Positions 26,157-33,620 of a stretch of DNA of 64,000 nt are shown here, in pieces; the first letter of the stretch is position 1; the number at the start of each line of letters is the position of its first letter. The stretch spans positions 172,747 through 236,746 of the forward strand of contig NZ_HG964937.1 in NCBI RefSeq assembly GCF_000613245.1, given 5' to 3'. A program made the translations under genes and the position numbers. The DNA comes from Mycobacterium asiaticum DSM 44297. Lineage in GTDB: Bacteria; Actinomycetota; Actinomycetes; Mycobacteriales; Mycobacteriaceae. The notes under the pieces were generated by a model. The model worked only from the letters and a program-made list of their open reading frames with translations. It was not told the origin of the DNA and made no database searches.

Positions 26157-27446
26157 CTATTTCTTCGGCTTATCGTCCGGCCGAGTCGCGATCCAGATGC
26201 CCAGCCCGCCCACGATCAGAACCAGCACGGCGCCCACAGCGGCAACGATGGGCCAGGGACTGCGCTTCTTCGTGGGCTGGCCCTGGTGCCACGCCGGGCC
26301 GGAATGTTGCGGAGGTGCCGGTGTCCCGGGCGGGCCGCCGCCCCAGCCGCCGCCCTGGTACTGCGGCGGGGGTGGACTCGAACTGGGAATGGGGCCGCTT
26401 GGCGCCCCCCAGCCGCCGGGTCCGGATGGGTGCTGCTGCGGCAGTGGTCCGGACTGGCCCGGACCGTACTGCGGCATGCTTGCCGGCGCGGGCGGCGGTT
26501 GCGGCGCCGCCATGGTGGCCGCCATGGTCGGCGGTGAGCCCGCCGCCGGCGGAGTCGGCAGCGTGGCTTCCTGGCTGCGGCGCACGATCTTCTCGGCGTG
26601 GTCCTGGTCCGGGTCGCTCAGCGCTTCGTGAGCGGCCAAGGCCAGGTCTCCGGCACTGGAGTAGCGGTCTTCGGGCTTTTTGGCCATGCCGCGGGCGATC
26701 ACCGTATCGAAGGCCTTGGGGATGCCGGCGCGCTGCGTGCTGACCTGCGGGACGGGGTTCATCAGGTGCGCCGTCACGAGCATTCCGGCGCTGTCGGCGC
26801 GGTAGGGTGGGCCGCCGGTCAGGCATTCGTAGAGCACGCAGGCCAGTGCGTAGATGTCGGCGCGGTAGGTGACCTCGTCGTTGGAAAACCGTTCGGGCGC
26901 CATGTATTTCCAGGTGCCCACGGCGGTGCCCAGCTGGGTCAGCTTCTCGTCGGTGGTGGCACTGGCGATGCCGAAGTCGACCAGGTAGGCGAAGTCGTCG
27001 CGGGTGACCAAGATGTTGGGGGGTTTGACGTCGCGGTGCATGACGCCGGCGGCGTGGGCGGCGTCCAGCGCCGAGGCGATCTGGGTGATGATGGCCACCG
27101 CGCGCGGCGGGGTCAGCGGGCCGAAGCGCTTGAGGACGCTGTCCAGGTCGGTGCCTTCGACCAGGCGCATCTCCAGATACATCTGGCCGTCGATCTCGCC
27201 GTAGTCGTGGATCGGCACGACGTGGGGTTCTTGCAGTCGGCCGGCGATGCGGGCTTCGCGCTTCATCCGCTCGCGGAAAACCGGGTCCTTGCTGAACTCG
27301 GCGGTCATGACCTTGACGGCCACGGTCCATTCCTTGACGGTGTGCTCGGCCTCGTAGACCTCGCCCATCCCACCGCGGCCCAGCAACCGCTTGAGATGGT
27401 AGGGCCCGAACGTCGTGCCCACCCGCGAGTCCTGCGTATCGCTCAT
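26157..27446 (-). CDS. pknH: Ser/Thr protein kinase PknH (kinase + membrane anchor; sensor cut off by TAG)
   Basis: 429 residues. The Hanks-type kinase domain has the glycine loop GRGGMGEVYEA (23-33), K45, HRD with D139, DFG 157-159 and an activation loop with T170 and T174, the same positions as in M. tuberculosis PknH. A Pro/Gly/Gln-rich juxtamembrane region (~290-395) leads to one membrane helix (~397-418) and RPDDKPKK before TAG. The frame then continues, uninterrupted, through a typical PknH sensor domain (see the next-downstream entry). RBS GGGAGGA precedes ATG 27446. The nucleotide sequence of the kinase part is nearly identical to that of 31541-33349. Known PknH substrates in M. tuberculosis include EmbR. 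It corresponds to Rv1266c. Confidence 0.9.
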   Translation of the reverse strand: MSDTQDSRVGTTFGPYHLKRLLGRGGMGEVYEAEHTVKEWTVAVKVMTAEFSKDPVFRERMKREARIAGRLQEPHVVPIHDYGEIDGQMYLEMRLVEGTDLDSVLKRFGPLTPPRAVAIITQIASALDAAHAAGVMHRDVKPPNILVTRDDFAYLVDFGIASATTDEKLTQLGTAVGTWKYMAPERFSNDEVTYRADIYALACVLYECLTGGPPYRADSAGMLVTAHLMNPVPQVSTQRAGIPKAFDTVIARGMAKKPEDRYSSAGDLALAAHEALSDPDQDHAEKIVRRSQEATLPTPPAAGSPPTMAATMAAPQPPPAPASMPQYGPGQSGPLPQQHPSGPGGWGAPSGPIPSSSPPPPQYQGGGWGGGPPGTPAPPQHSGPAWHQGQPTKKRSPWPIVAAVGAVLVLIVGGLGIWIATRPDDKPKK

Positions 27447-27479
27447 CGCTGATCCTCCCAGTCAACCCGCAATGTGGCA

Positions 27480-27497
27480 GACATTATCAACAGCCGC
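27480..27497 (-). promoter_or_regulatory. Conserved promoter-like element upstream of pknH (copy 1)
   Basis: Minus-strand GCGGCTGTTGATAATGTC, with GATAAT as a likely -10. The same element with a single change (GATAGT) lies at an equivalent place upstream of the third kinase gene (33383-33400). Confidence 0.5.
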
Positions 27498-27526
27498 GCG
27501 CTAGATGTGCCGTCCGCAAATTCCGC

Positions 27527-27552
27527 CGTCCATTAATTCCGTCCATTAATTC
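27527..27552. repeat. 13-bp perfect tandem duplication across the FHA-ABC stop codon
   Basis: CGTCCATTAATTC occurs twice in tandem. The second copy contains the TAA stop of the FHA-ABC gene (27546-27548, read on the minus strand). Confidence 0.9.
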
Positions 27553-30044
27553 TTAGCCCTGCGTTGCGGACCCATGCGGCGCAACCGGAGCACGATCAGG
27601 ATCACCAACCCGATCGCCTGCGCGGCGCAGGCCGCGGCGGCGACCGACCAGCTACCGATGTCGTAGTCCCACAGCGGATCCTGGTCGCCGCCGGCGGTGC
27701 GGTGCAGGTCGTTGAGGTCTACCGTCGACGCGGCCATGGCGTAGGCCCAGCGGGACGGGGACAGCCAGGCCAGTTGCTCGAGCGGAACCCGGTCGTCTAC
27801 CCCGAACATTCCGCCGCACAACACGAGTTGGGCCATCACCACCAGGACCAGCAGCGGCATGCCGCGGTCGGCGTTGCCGATCAGCGCCGAGATCAGCAGC
27901 CCCACGATCATCGACACGACGGTGACCGCCAGCACGGCGACCGCGATCTCCAACCGCGGCCACGGCAGCACCACCGATTGGTCCGGTGGCGGCAAGAAGG
28001 CGACGCCCAGAAAACCCAGAATCAGTCCCTGTGCACTCGTAATCGCGCCCAGCACAGCGAGTTTGGAGGCGAGGTAGGCGCTGCCGGAGAGGCCGATGCC
28101 GTGCTCGCGCCGGTAGATGGCCTGTTCCTTGACGATCTCGCGGATCGAGGTCGCACACCCCATCAGCGCGCCACCGATGATCAGCAATACCAACAGCTGG
28201 CCCGGCTGGGTTGACACCTTCTCTATCGCTTTGGCCAGGGAGAGGCCGGCGTCGCCGGGGACGGCGTAGGTGAACAGGCTCAGTAGTAGGGGCAGGGCGA
28301 GCAGGAACAGGGCGTATTGGCGGTCGGCGGCGATGACGGCGAGGTAGCGCCGGCACAGGATGGTGAATTGGGCCAGGGGGCTTTGCTGGGCGGGGGTTTT
28401 CGCTTTGCCGCTCGTCGTTGTGGTGGTGATGGTGGTGGTGGGTGGGGTGGGGTGGTGTTGGGGGGTGAAGGCGGCGTGGAAGGGGGAGTCGTGGTAGCGG
28501 GCGGTCCAGTCGGTGGTGGTGTCGTTTTCGAGCAGGATGAACAGGTCGGCGAAGTCGGTGCAGTTGAAGTAGGCCAGGGCTTGTTGGGGTGGGCCGAAGT
28601 AGGCCAGCCGGCCGCCGGGGGCCAGGACCAGCAGCCGGTCGCACATGTTGAGGTGGGCGATGTTGTGGGTGACCACGACCACCGAGCGCCCGTCGTCGGC
28701 CAGGCTGCGCAGGGTTTGCATGACCGATTTCTCATAGCCGGGGTCTAGCCCGGAGGTGGGTTCGTCCAAAAACAGCAGGGAGGGTTTGGTCAGCAGTTCC
28801 AGGGCCACGCTGGTGCGTTTGCGTTGTCCGCCCGACAGGCTGTCGATGCGTTGGTCGGCTTGGGTCATCAGGCCGAGTTCGGTGAGGACTTCGTCGATGC
28901 GTTGTTGGCGTTCGGCGGCGCTGACGTCGTGGGGGAAGCGTAGTTGGGCGGCGTAGTTCAGGGCGCGGCGCACGGTCAGCGGGGTGTGCAGGATGTCGTC
29001 TTGGGGGACGAAACCGATGCGGTGGCGCAGTTCGTCGTAGTTGTCATAGAGGTCGCGCTCGTCGTAGCGCACGGTGCCCGCGGTGGCCGGGCGGAATCCG
29101 GTCAGGGCGCCCAGCAGGGTGGATTTGCCGGCCCCTGAGGGGCCCACCACGGCCAAAAAGCTGCGTTGGGGCAGCACGAAGCTGACATCGGCCAGCAGGG
29201 TTTTGCCTTTGGGGGTTTGCACGCCTAGGTGGGTGGCTTCATAGGAGATGTCGCCGGTGTCGACGTATTCGACCAGCCGGTCGCCGGATAGGTGCAGCAG
29301 TTGGTGGCCGATGCCCACGATGTCGTCGGGTCCGATCACCGCGCGGGTGATGCGGGTGCCGTTGACGTAGGTGCCGTTGGCGCTGTGGTTGTCGATCAAC
29401 TCCCAGCGCTGACCCGAGCGGCGCAGCAAGGCGTGTCGTCGCGAGACCAGCAGGTCGTTGAGGACCACGGTGTTCTCCGGGGCGCGCCCGATGCTGACCA
29501 CCACCGCGTCCATGGTGTGTACCGCGGTCGGGGTCCGTACCGACCCGGTCTGCCCCCCGACCTGCCCCCCAGGTGCTGGCACTGGGCCACTGATGTCGAG
29601 CACCGAGGTGGCCTCCAAACCGTCACCGCCCTCACTCGGCGCAGCGGGGGGCAGCGGCACCTGCACCACCTGGGTGGTCACCTCCCCGATCGAGGGCGGC
29701 CCCACCGCCGCTGTCTCGTTGCCCAATGGCTGCACCTCGAGCAGTTCCCCGGAGGTCACCGACCCCAACACCACACCCACCGGCCCGCTGATCGTCAACC
29801 GCTCCACCCGCTGCCCGGCCACGAACATCCCGTTACTGCTGCGATTGACCAGCACCCACCCCCCCGGCGAGGGCTCCAACACCGCATGCACCCGCGAGAT
29901 CCGCGGATTCTCCAACCGGATATCCACCTCACTGGAACGCCCCAGCGTCCACACCCGATCCGGCGTCACCCGCCACGTCCGACCACCCCCGCGCAGCTCC
30001 AGGCGCGCCAGCTCAGAAACCGCCGTCCCCGCCGTGTCGTCCAT
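27546..30044 (-). CDS. FHA-FHA-ABC-2 transporter (Rv1747-like)
   Basis: 832 residues. FHA1 is at ~15-95 (WTLGRSSEVDIRL...ISRVHAVLE, NRSSNG) and FHA2 at ~176-260 (SIGRAPENTVVLND...SRRHALL, NHSANGTYVNG). The ABCG-type nucleotide-binding domain has GPSGAGKST (~301), LSGGQRKRTS (~400) and LLFLDEPTSGLD. A Thr/Pro-rich linker (~528-550, PTPPTTTITTTTT) precedes six membrane helices of the ABC-2 type. M. tuberculosis Rv1747 has this layout; there FHA1 binds phosphothreonine of the protein and of its partner kinase PknF, regulating cell-envelope lipid export. Here the gene lies among PknH-like kinases. A strong GGAGG precedes ATG 30044, and the start overlaps the end of the upstream kinase gene by 32 bases. 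Confidence 0.93.
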   Translation of the reverse strand: MDDTAGTAVSELARLELRGGGRTWRVTPDRVWTLGRSSEVDIRLENPRISRVHAVLEPSPGGWVLVNRSSNGMFVAGQRVERLTISGPVGVVLGSVTSGELLEVQPLGNETAAVGPPSIGEVTTQVVQVPLPPAAPSEGGDGLEATSVLDISGPVPAPGGQVGGQTGSVRTPTAVHTMDAVVVSIGRAPENTVVLNDLLVSRRHALLRRSGQRWELIDNHSANGTYVNGTRITRAVIGPDDIVGIGHQLLHLSGDRLVEYVDTGDISYEATHLGVQTPKGKTLLADVSFVLPQRSFLAVVGPSGAGKSTLLGALTGFRPATAGTVRYDERDLYDNYDELRHRIGFVPQDDILHTPLTVRRALNYAAQLRFPHDVSAAERQQRIDEVLTELGLMTQADQRIDSLSGGQRKRTSVALELLTKPSLLFLDEPTSGLDPGYEKSVMQTLRSLADDGRSVVVVTHNIAHLNMCDRLLVLAPGGRLAYFGPPQQALAYFNCTDFADLFILLENDTTTDWTARYHDSPFHAAFTPQHHPTPPTTTITTTTTSGKAKTPAQQSPLAQFTILCRRYLAVIAADRQYALFLLALPLLLSLFTYAVPGDAGLSLAKAIEKVSTQPGQLLVLLIIGGALMGCATSIREIVKEQAIYRREHGIGLSGSAYLASKLAVLGAITSAQGLILGFLGVAFLPPPDQSVVLPWPRLEIAVAVLAVTVVSMIVGLLISALIGNADRGMPLLVLVVMAQLVLCGGMFGVDDRVPLEQLAWLSPSRWAYAMAASTVDLNDLHRTAGGDQDPLWDYDIGSWSVAAAACAAQAIGLVILIVLRLRRMGPQRRAKN

Positions 30045-31434
30045 GCAAAGCCTCCGGTATGCCGACCAAGCTGCCCCGAATCATTCCTCTTGCGGGCCCC
30101 GGAGCGCTACGAGTCACAGGTTTGCCGGGCGGAGAGAGTGTCGTCGTCGTGGTGCCGGAGGCTTCGGCGGCCGCGTAGATACCGAGCACGACCAGTATCA
30201 GGATCAGGATGACCGCAACCACTGCGGCAATGATTTCCCACGTGTTGCGGCGCCGCGGCGGCGCCGGGTGCCAAGGCATCGGCCCGGCGAAAGGTTGTTG
30301 CGGCGGCGGACCGCCTTGGAAGCCTCCGAAGGGGACCGGGCTGCGCGCCGGGTAACCGGGCGGCGCTGCTGGCACGCCAGGCTGGCGCGGGATCGGACCG
30401 GACGGGCCGGGATGCATTGCCGGTCGAGGCTGCGGCGGGGCCGGTCGAGGCTGTGGCGGGGCCGGTGGAGGCTGTGGCGGGGCCGGTCGAGGCGGGGGCG
30501 GGGCGGGTCGGTGCCCGGCTTTCCGGGGCTCGACGGGTGGTGGCGGCAGGACCGCTTCCTGGCTGCGCCGCACGATGTCGGCAACTTGGTCCTGGTCGGG
30601 TTCGCTGAGCGCCTGCTGCGCGGCGAGGGCCAGCCCACCGGCGCTGGGATACCGATCGGCCGGTTTCTTGGCCATGCCGCGAGCGATCACCGCGTCCAGC
30701 GCTCGCGGCGTTCCCGTCCGGGCGGCGCTCGGCCGGGGGATCGGATTGTTCATGTGGGCGCTGATCAGGACGCCGGCATTGTCGGACTGGTACGGCGCGC
30801 TACCGGTGAGGCTCTCGTACAAGACACAAGCCAGCGCGTAAATGTCGGCCCGGAAGGTCACCTGGTCGTTGCTGAACCGTTCGGGCGCCATGTATTTCCA
30901 GGTGCCGACGGCGGTGCCCAGCTGGGTGATCTTCTCGTCGGTGGTGGCGCTGGCGATGCCGAAGTCGACCAGGTAGGCGAAGTCGTCGCGGGTGACCAGG
31001 ATGTTGGGGGGTTTGACGTCGCGGTGCATGACGCCGGCGGCGTGCGCGGCGTCCAGCGCCGAAGCGATCTGGGTGATGATCGCGATCGCCCGGGACGGCG
31101 GCAGCGGACCTTCGCGGGCGATCAGCTTGTCGAGGTCGGTGCCCTCTACGAGGCGCATCTCCAAGAACAGCTGACCGTCGATCTCACCGTAGTCGTGGAT
31201 GGGTACCACGTGGGGTTCCTGCAGCCGCCCGGCTATGCGCGCCTCGCGCTTCATCCGCTCGCGGAACACCGGATCCTTGCTGACGCTTTCCGACATCAGC
31301 TTGACCGCGACGGTCCAACCCTTGATGGTGTGTTCGGCCTCGTAGACCTCGCCCATTCCGCCCCGGCCCAGCGGTCGTTTCAGTCGGTAGGGCCCAAATG
31401 TAGAGCCCTCACGCGAGTCCGGCGCAGTGCCCAT
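30013..31434 (-). CDS. PknH-like Ser/Thr kinase without extracellular sensor domain
   Basis: 473 residues. The kinase domain is complete: GRGGMGEVYEAEH, AVKLM lysine, HRDVKPPNIL, VDFGIAS and an activation loop TDEKITQLGTAVGTWKYMAPE with two Thr. A long Pro-rich segment (~300-400) includes a four-fold PAPPQPR repeat. One membrane helix follows (IIAAVVAVILILILVVLGIY), then only about 45 outer residues: a short Thr tract and a basic Gly-rich tail with no recognisable domain. The kinase part is about as close to PknH as the two neighbours but has its own variants (LDKLIAREGPLPPSRA). ATG 31434 has GGGGG upstream. The 3' end overlaps the FHA-ABC start, so expression is probably coupled to that transporter. 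Confidence 0.88.
   Translation of the reverse strand: MGTAPDSREGSTFGPYRLKRPLGRGGMGEVYEAEHTIKGWTVAVKLMSESVSKDPVFRERMKREARIAGRLQEPHVVPIHDYGEIDGQLFLEMRLVEGTDLDKLIAREGPLPPSRAIAIITQIASALDAAHAAGVMHRDVKPPNILVTRDDFAYLVDFGIASATTDEKITQLGTAVGTWKYMAPERFSNDQVTFRADIYALACVLYESLTGSAPYQSDNAGVLISAHMNNPIPRPSAARTGTPRALDAVIARGMAKKPADRYPSAGGLALAAQQALSEPDQDQVADIVRRSQEAVLPPPPVEPRKAGHRPAPPPPRPAPPQPPPAPPQPRPAPPQPRPAMHPGPSGPIPRQPGVPAAPPGYPARSPVPFGGFQGGPPPQQPFAGPMPWHPAPPRRRNTWEIIAAVVAVILILILVVLGIYAAAEASGTTTTTLSPPGKPVTRSAPGPARGMIRGSLVGIPEALHGRHGGDGGF
30420..30503. repeat. Four tandem 21-bp units coding a Pro-rich heptapeptide
   Basis: Units start at 30420, 30441, 30462 and 30483 and differ by one to three bases. On the coding (minus) strand each encodes a PAPPQPR-type heptapeptide in the juxtamembrane region of the kinase at 30013-31434. 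Confidence 0.85.
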
Positions 31435-31540
31435 CGCTGATACCCCCAACCAAGGCTCGCCCGCCAGCTCTCAATACCGTTGCCCTACCTGCCATTTGGA
31501 GCGCCAGGGAGCCAAAACAACGGTCTGCCAATTGGTTTGG

Positions 31541-33349
31541 TCAGCCGTACTTGGCCCACCAATTGTGCAGGTCTTCGAGGGTAGCGGGATCTCCGAACAC
31601 GTCACTCAGCATCAACTTGCCTTCGTTGCTCCAGATGACGTTCGGGTGGTTCTTGTAGGTGCCGCAGGCGATCATCCCCGCCGTCACAGTCGGATCCCGG
31701 TCGTAGTGCCACCCGTCCGGGGACGGTCCCTCTCCCGGGCAATTCGTCAATTGGACGGCCGCGATGTCGTCGTTGAAAGCGGACTTCAACGTGGCCAGGT
31801 TCGGGAACAAGCCGTAGATCGCGCGACTCGGGCCGCCCTGGTTGGTGTTCTGACCGCAGTCGAGCATGGCGATCGTGTTGGTCCAGACGCTGTTCGGCTT
31901 AGGCGTCGTGGGTGTGCACGTCCCGGACGGATAGCCCGAAGGCAGCATCGATAGCAGCTTGCTCTGCGGACTGCCGCCGGGAGTCGTGGTCGGCGAACTC
32001 TTCGCGGTGGTGGTAGTCGTGCTGGACGGGGACGTTGTGGTGGTGTCGTCCGCGTTGTGGTTGTCGCCTGGCTTCGTGGCATACCAGATACCGATGCCGG
32101 CGACGACGAGAACGACCACCACCGCCGCGGCGGCCGCCACGATGGGCCAGGGGTTGCGTTTACCGCCCGGCGGTTGACCGCCCTGGTTCCAGGCGGCGGA
32201 ACCGGTTGGTGGCTGGCCGCCGGGCGGCGTGCCGCCCCAGCTACCACTGTGGAAGTACTGCGGAGATTGCGGGGGCGGGCTCTGGCTCGGAATCGGCCCG
32301 CTGGCCGGCGGCCCCCAGGAGGGCTGGCTCGGCGGGCCCTGGCGCTGCAACGGTCCCGACCCGATCGGGTCACCGTAGGCCGGCGGCGGCGAATACTGCG
32401 GAGCACTCGGCAGCGGGCCGCTGCCGGGGCCGGACGGCGGCGGGGTCACTGCGGTGCCGGGCAGCGTGGACTCGCGACTGCGGCGCAGGATGTTCTCGGC
32501 GTGGTCCTGGTCCGGGTCGCTGAGCGCGTCGTGAGCGGCGCGGGCGAAGTCCCCGGCGCTGGCGTAGCGGTCTTCGGGCTTTTTGGCCATGCCGCGGGCG
32601 ATCACCGCATCGAAGGCCTTGGGGATGCCGGCACGTTGGCTGCTCACCTGCGGAATCGGGTCCATCAGATGTGCGGTGACCAGAGTGGTCGCGCTGTCGG
32701 CGCGGTACGGCGGAGCACCGGTCAGGCATTCGTAGAGCACGCAGGCCAGGGCGTAGATGTCGGCGCGGTAGGTGACCTCGTCGTTGGAAAACCGTTCGGG
32801 CGCCATGTATTTCCAGGTGCCTACCGCGGTGCCCAGCTGGGTCAGCTTCTCGTCGGTGGTGGCACTGGCGATGCCGAAGTCGACCAGGTAGGCGAAGTCG
32901 TCGCGAGTGACCAAGATGTTGGGGGGTTTGACGTCGCGGTGCATGACGCCGGCGGCGTGGGCGGCGTCCAGCGCCGAGGCGATCTGGGTGATGATGGCCA
33001 CCGCGCGCGGCGGGGTCAGCGGGCCGAAGCGCTTGAGGACGCTGTCCAGGTCGGTGCCTTCGACCAGGCGCATCTCCAGATACATCTGGCCGTCGATCTC
33101 GCCGTAGTCGTGGATCGGCACGACGTGGGGTTCTTGCAGTCGGCCGGCGATGCGGGCTTCGCGCTTCATCCGCTCGCGAAATACCGGGTCCTTGCTGAAC
33201 TCGGCGGTCATCAGCTTGACGGCCACGGTCCATTCCTTGACGGTGTGCTCGGCCTCGTAGACCTCGCCCATCCCACCGCGGCCCAGCAACCGCTTGAGAT
33301 GGTAGGGCCCGAACGTCGTGCCCACCCGCGAGTCTGATGCCTCGCTCAT
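31541..33349 (-). CDS. PknH-like Ser/Thr kinase with a distinct cysteine-containing sensor domain
   Basis: 602 residues. Kinase domain ~15-280 with the same residue numbering as pknH (K45, D139, DFG 157-159, T170). A Pro/Gly-rich linker, a membrane helix (~405-425) and a Thr/Ser-rich stalk (TTTTSPSSTTTTT) are followed by an extracellular domain (~465-602) starting LLSMLPSGYPSGTC, with four cysteines near 478, 498, 537 and 562 and the ending LEDLHNWWAKYG. This sensor is unrelated in pattern to PknH_C; I know similar domains in mycobacterial kinases but not their ligand. ATG 33349 has GGAGGAGGAG upstream; an earlier in-frame ATG (33436) adds a non-conserved leader. The catalytic domain is nearly identical at DNA level to pknH. 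Confidence 0.9.
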   Translation of the reverse strand: MSEASDSRVGTTFGPYHLKRLLGRGGMGEVYEAEHTVKEWTVAVKLMTAEFSKDPVFRERMKREARIAGRLQEPHVVPIHDYGEIDGQMYLEMRLVEGTDLDSVLKRFGPLTPPRAVAIITQIASALDAAHAAGVMHRDVKPPNILVTRDDFAYLVDFGIASATTDEKLTQLGTAVGTWKYMAPERFSNDEVTYRADIYALACVLYECLTGAPPYRADSATTLVTAHLMDPIPQVSSQRAGIPKAFDAVIARGMAKKPEDRYASAGDFARAAHDALSDPDQDHAENILRRSRESTLPGTAVTPPPSGPGSGPLPSAPQYSPPPAYGDPIGSGPLQRQGPPSQPSWGPPASGPIPSQSPPPQSPQYFHSGSWGGTPPGGQPPTGSAAWNQGGQPPGGKRNPWPIVAAAAAVVVVLVVAGIGIWYATKPGDNHNADDTTTTSPSSTTTTTAKSSPTTTPGGSPQSKLLSMLPSGYPSGTCTPTTPKPNSVWTNTIAMLDCGQNTNQGGPSRAIYGLFPNLATLKSAFNDDIAAVQLTNCPGEGPSPDGWHYDRDPTVTAGMIACGTYKNHPNVIWSNEGKLMLSDVFGDPATLEDLHNWWAKYG

Positions 33350-33382
33350 CGCCGCTCCTCCTCCACCAACCCGAATCCCGCC

Positions 33383-33400
33383 GACACTATCAACAGCCGC
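33383..33400 (-). promoter_or_regulatory. Conserved promoter-like element upstream of the third kinase gene (copy 2)
   Basis: Minus-strand GCGGCTGTTGATAGTGTC, 34 bases before the start codon, matching copy 1 upstream of pknH in 17 of 18 positions. GATAGT could serve as a weak -10. Confidence 0.5.
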
Positions 33401-33620
33401 CACGTACCGCATCGAACGCAACCACGGGTACAGCAACCATGACGGTAATCGGCACGGTGGGCGCTTGCCAATAAGGCGGCCGACTGGGCGGTGGTCGTCA
33501 TCGCGCGGAAATTGCGCTGTGCGGGCCGATCATCCCGCTGGGTGTGACACCGCCGGAGCAGCCAAAAGTGGCCCGGAATCGCGTTGCGCCGAGCGCGCTT
33601 TGACACTCAGCGGGCAAACG

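Noticed and set aside
30420..30503. Short regularly spaced repeats that might suggest a CRISPR array
   Set aside because: Units are directly adjacent without spacers and encode a Pro-rich peptide in frame.
29458..31440. A 660-codon open frame on the plus strand
   Set aside because: Antisense to the FHA-ABC and kinase genes, whose motifs are intact; composition follows the complementary codons.
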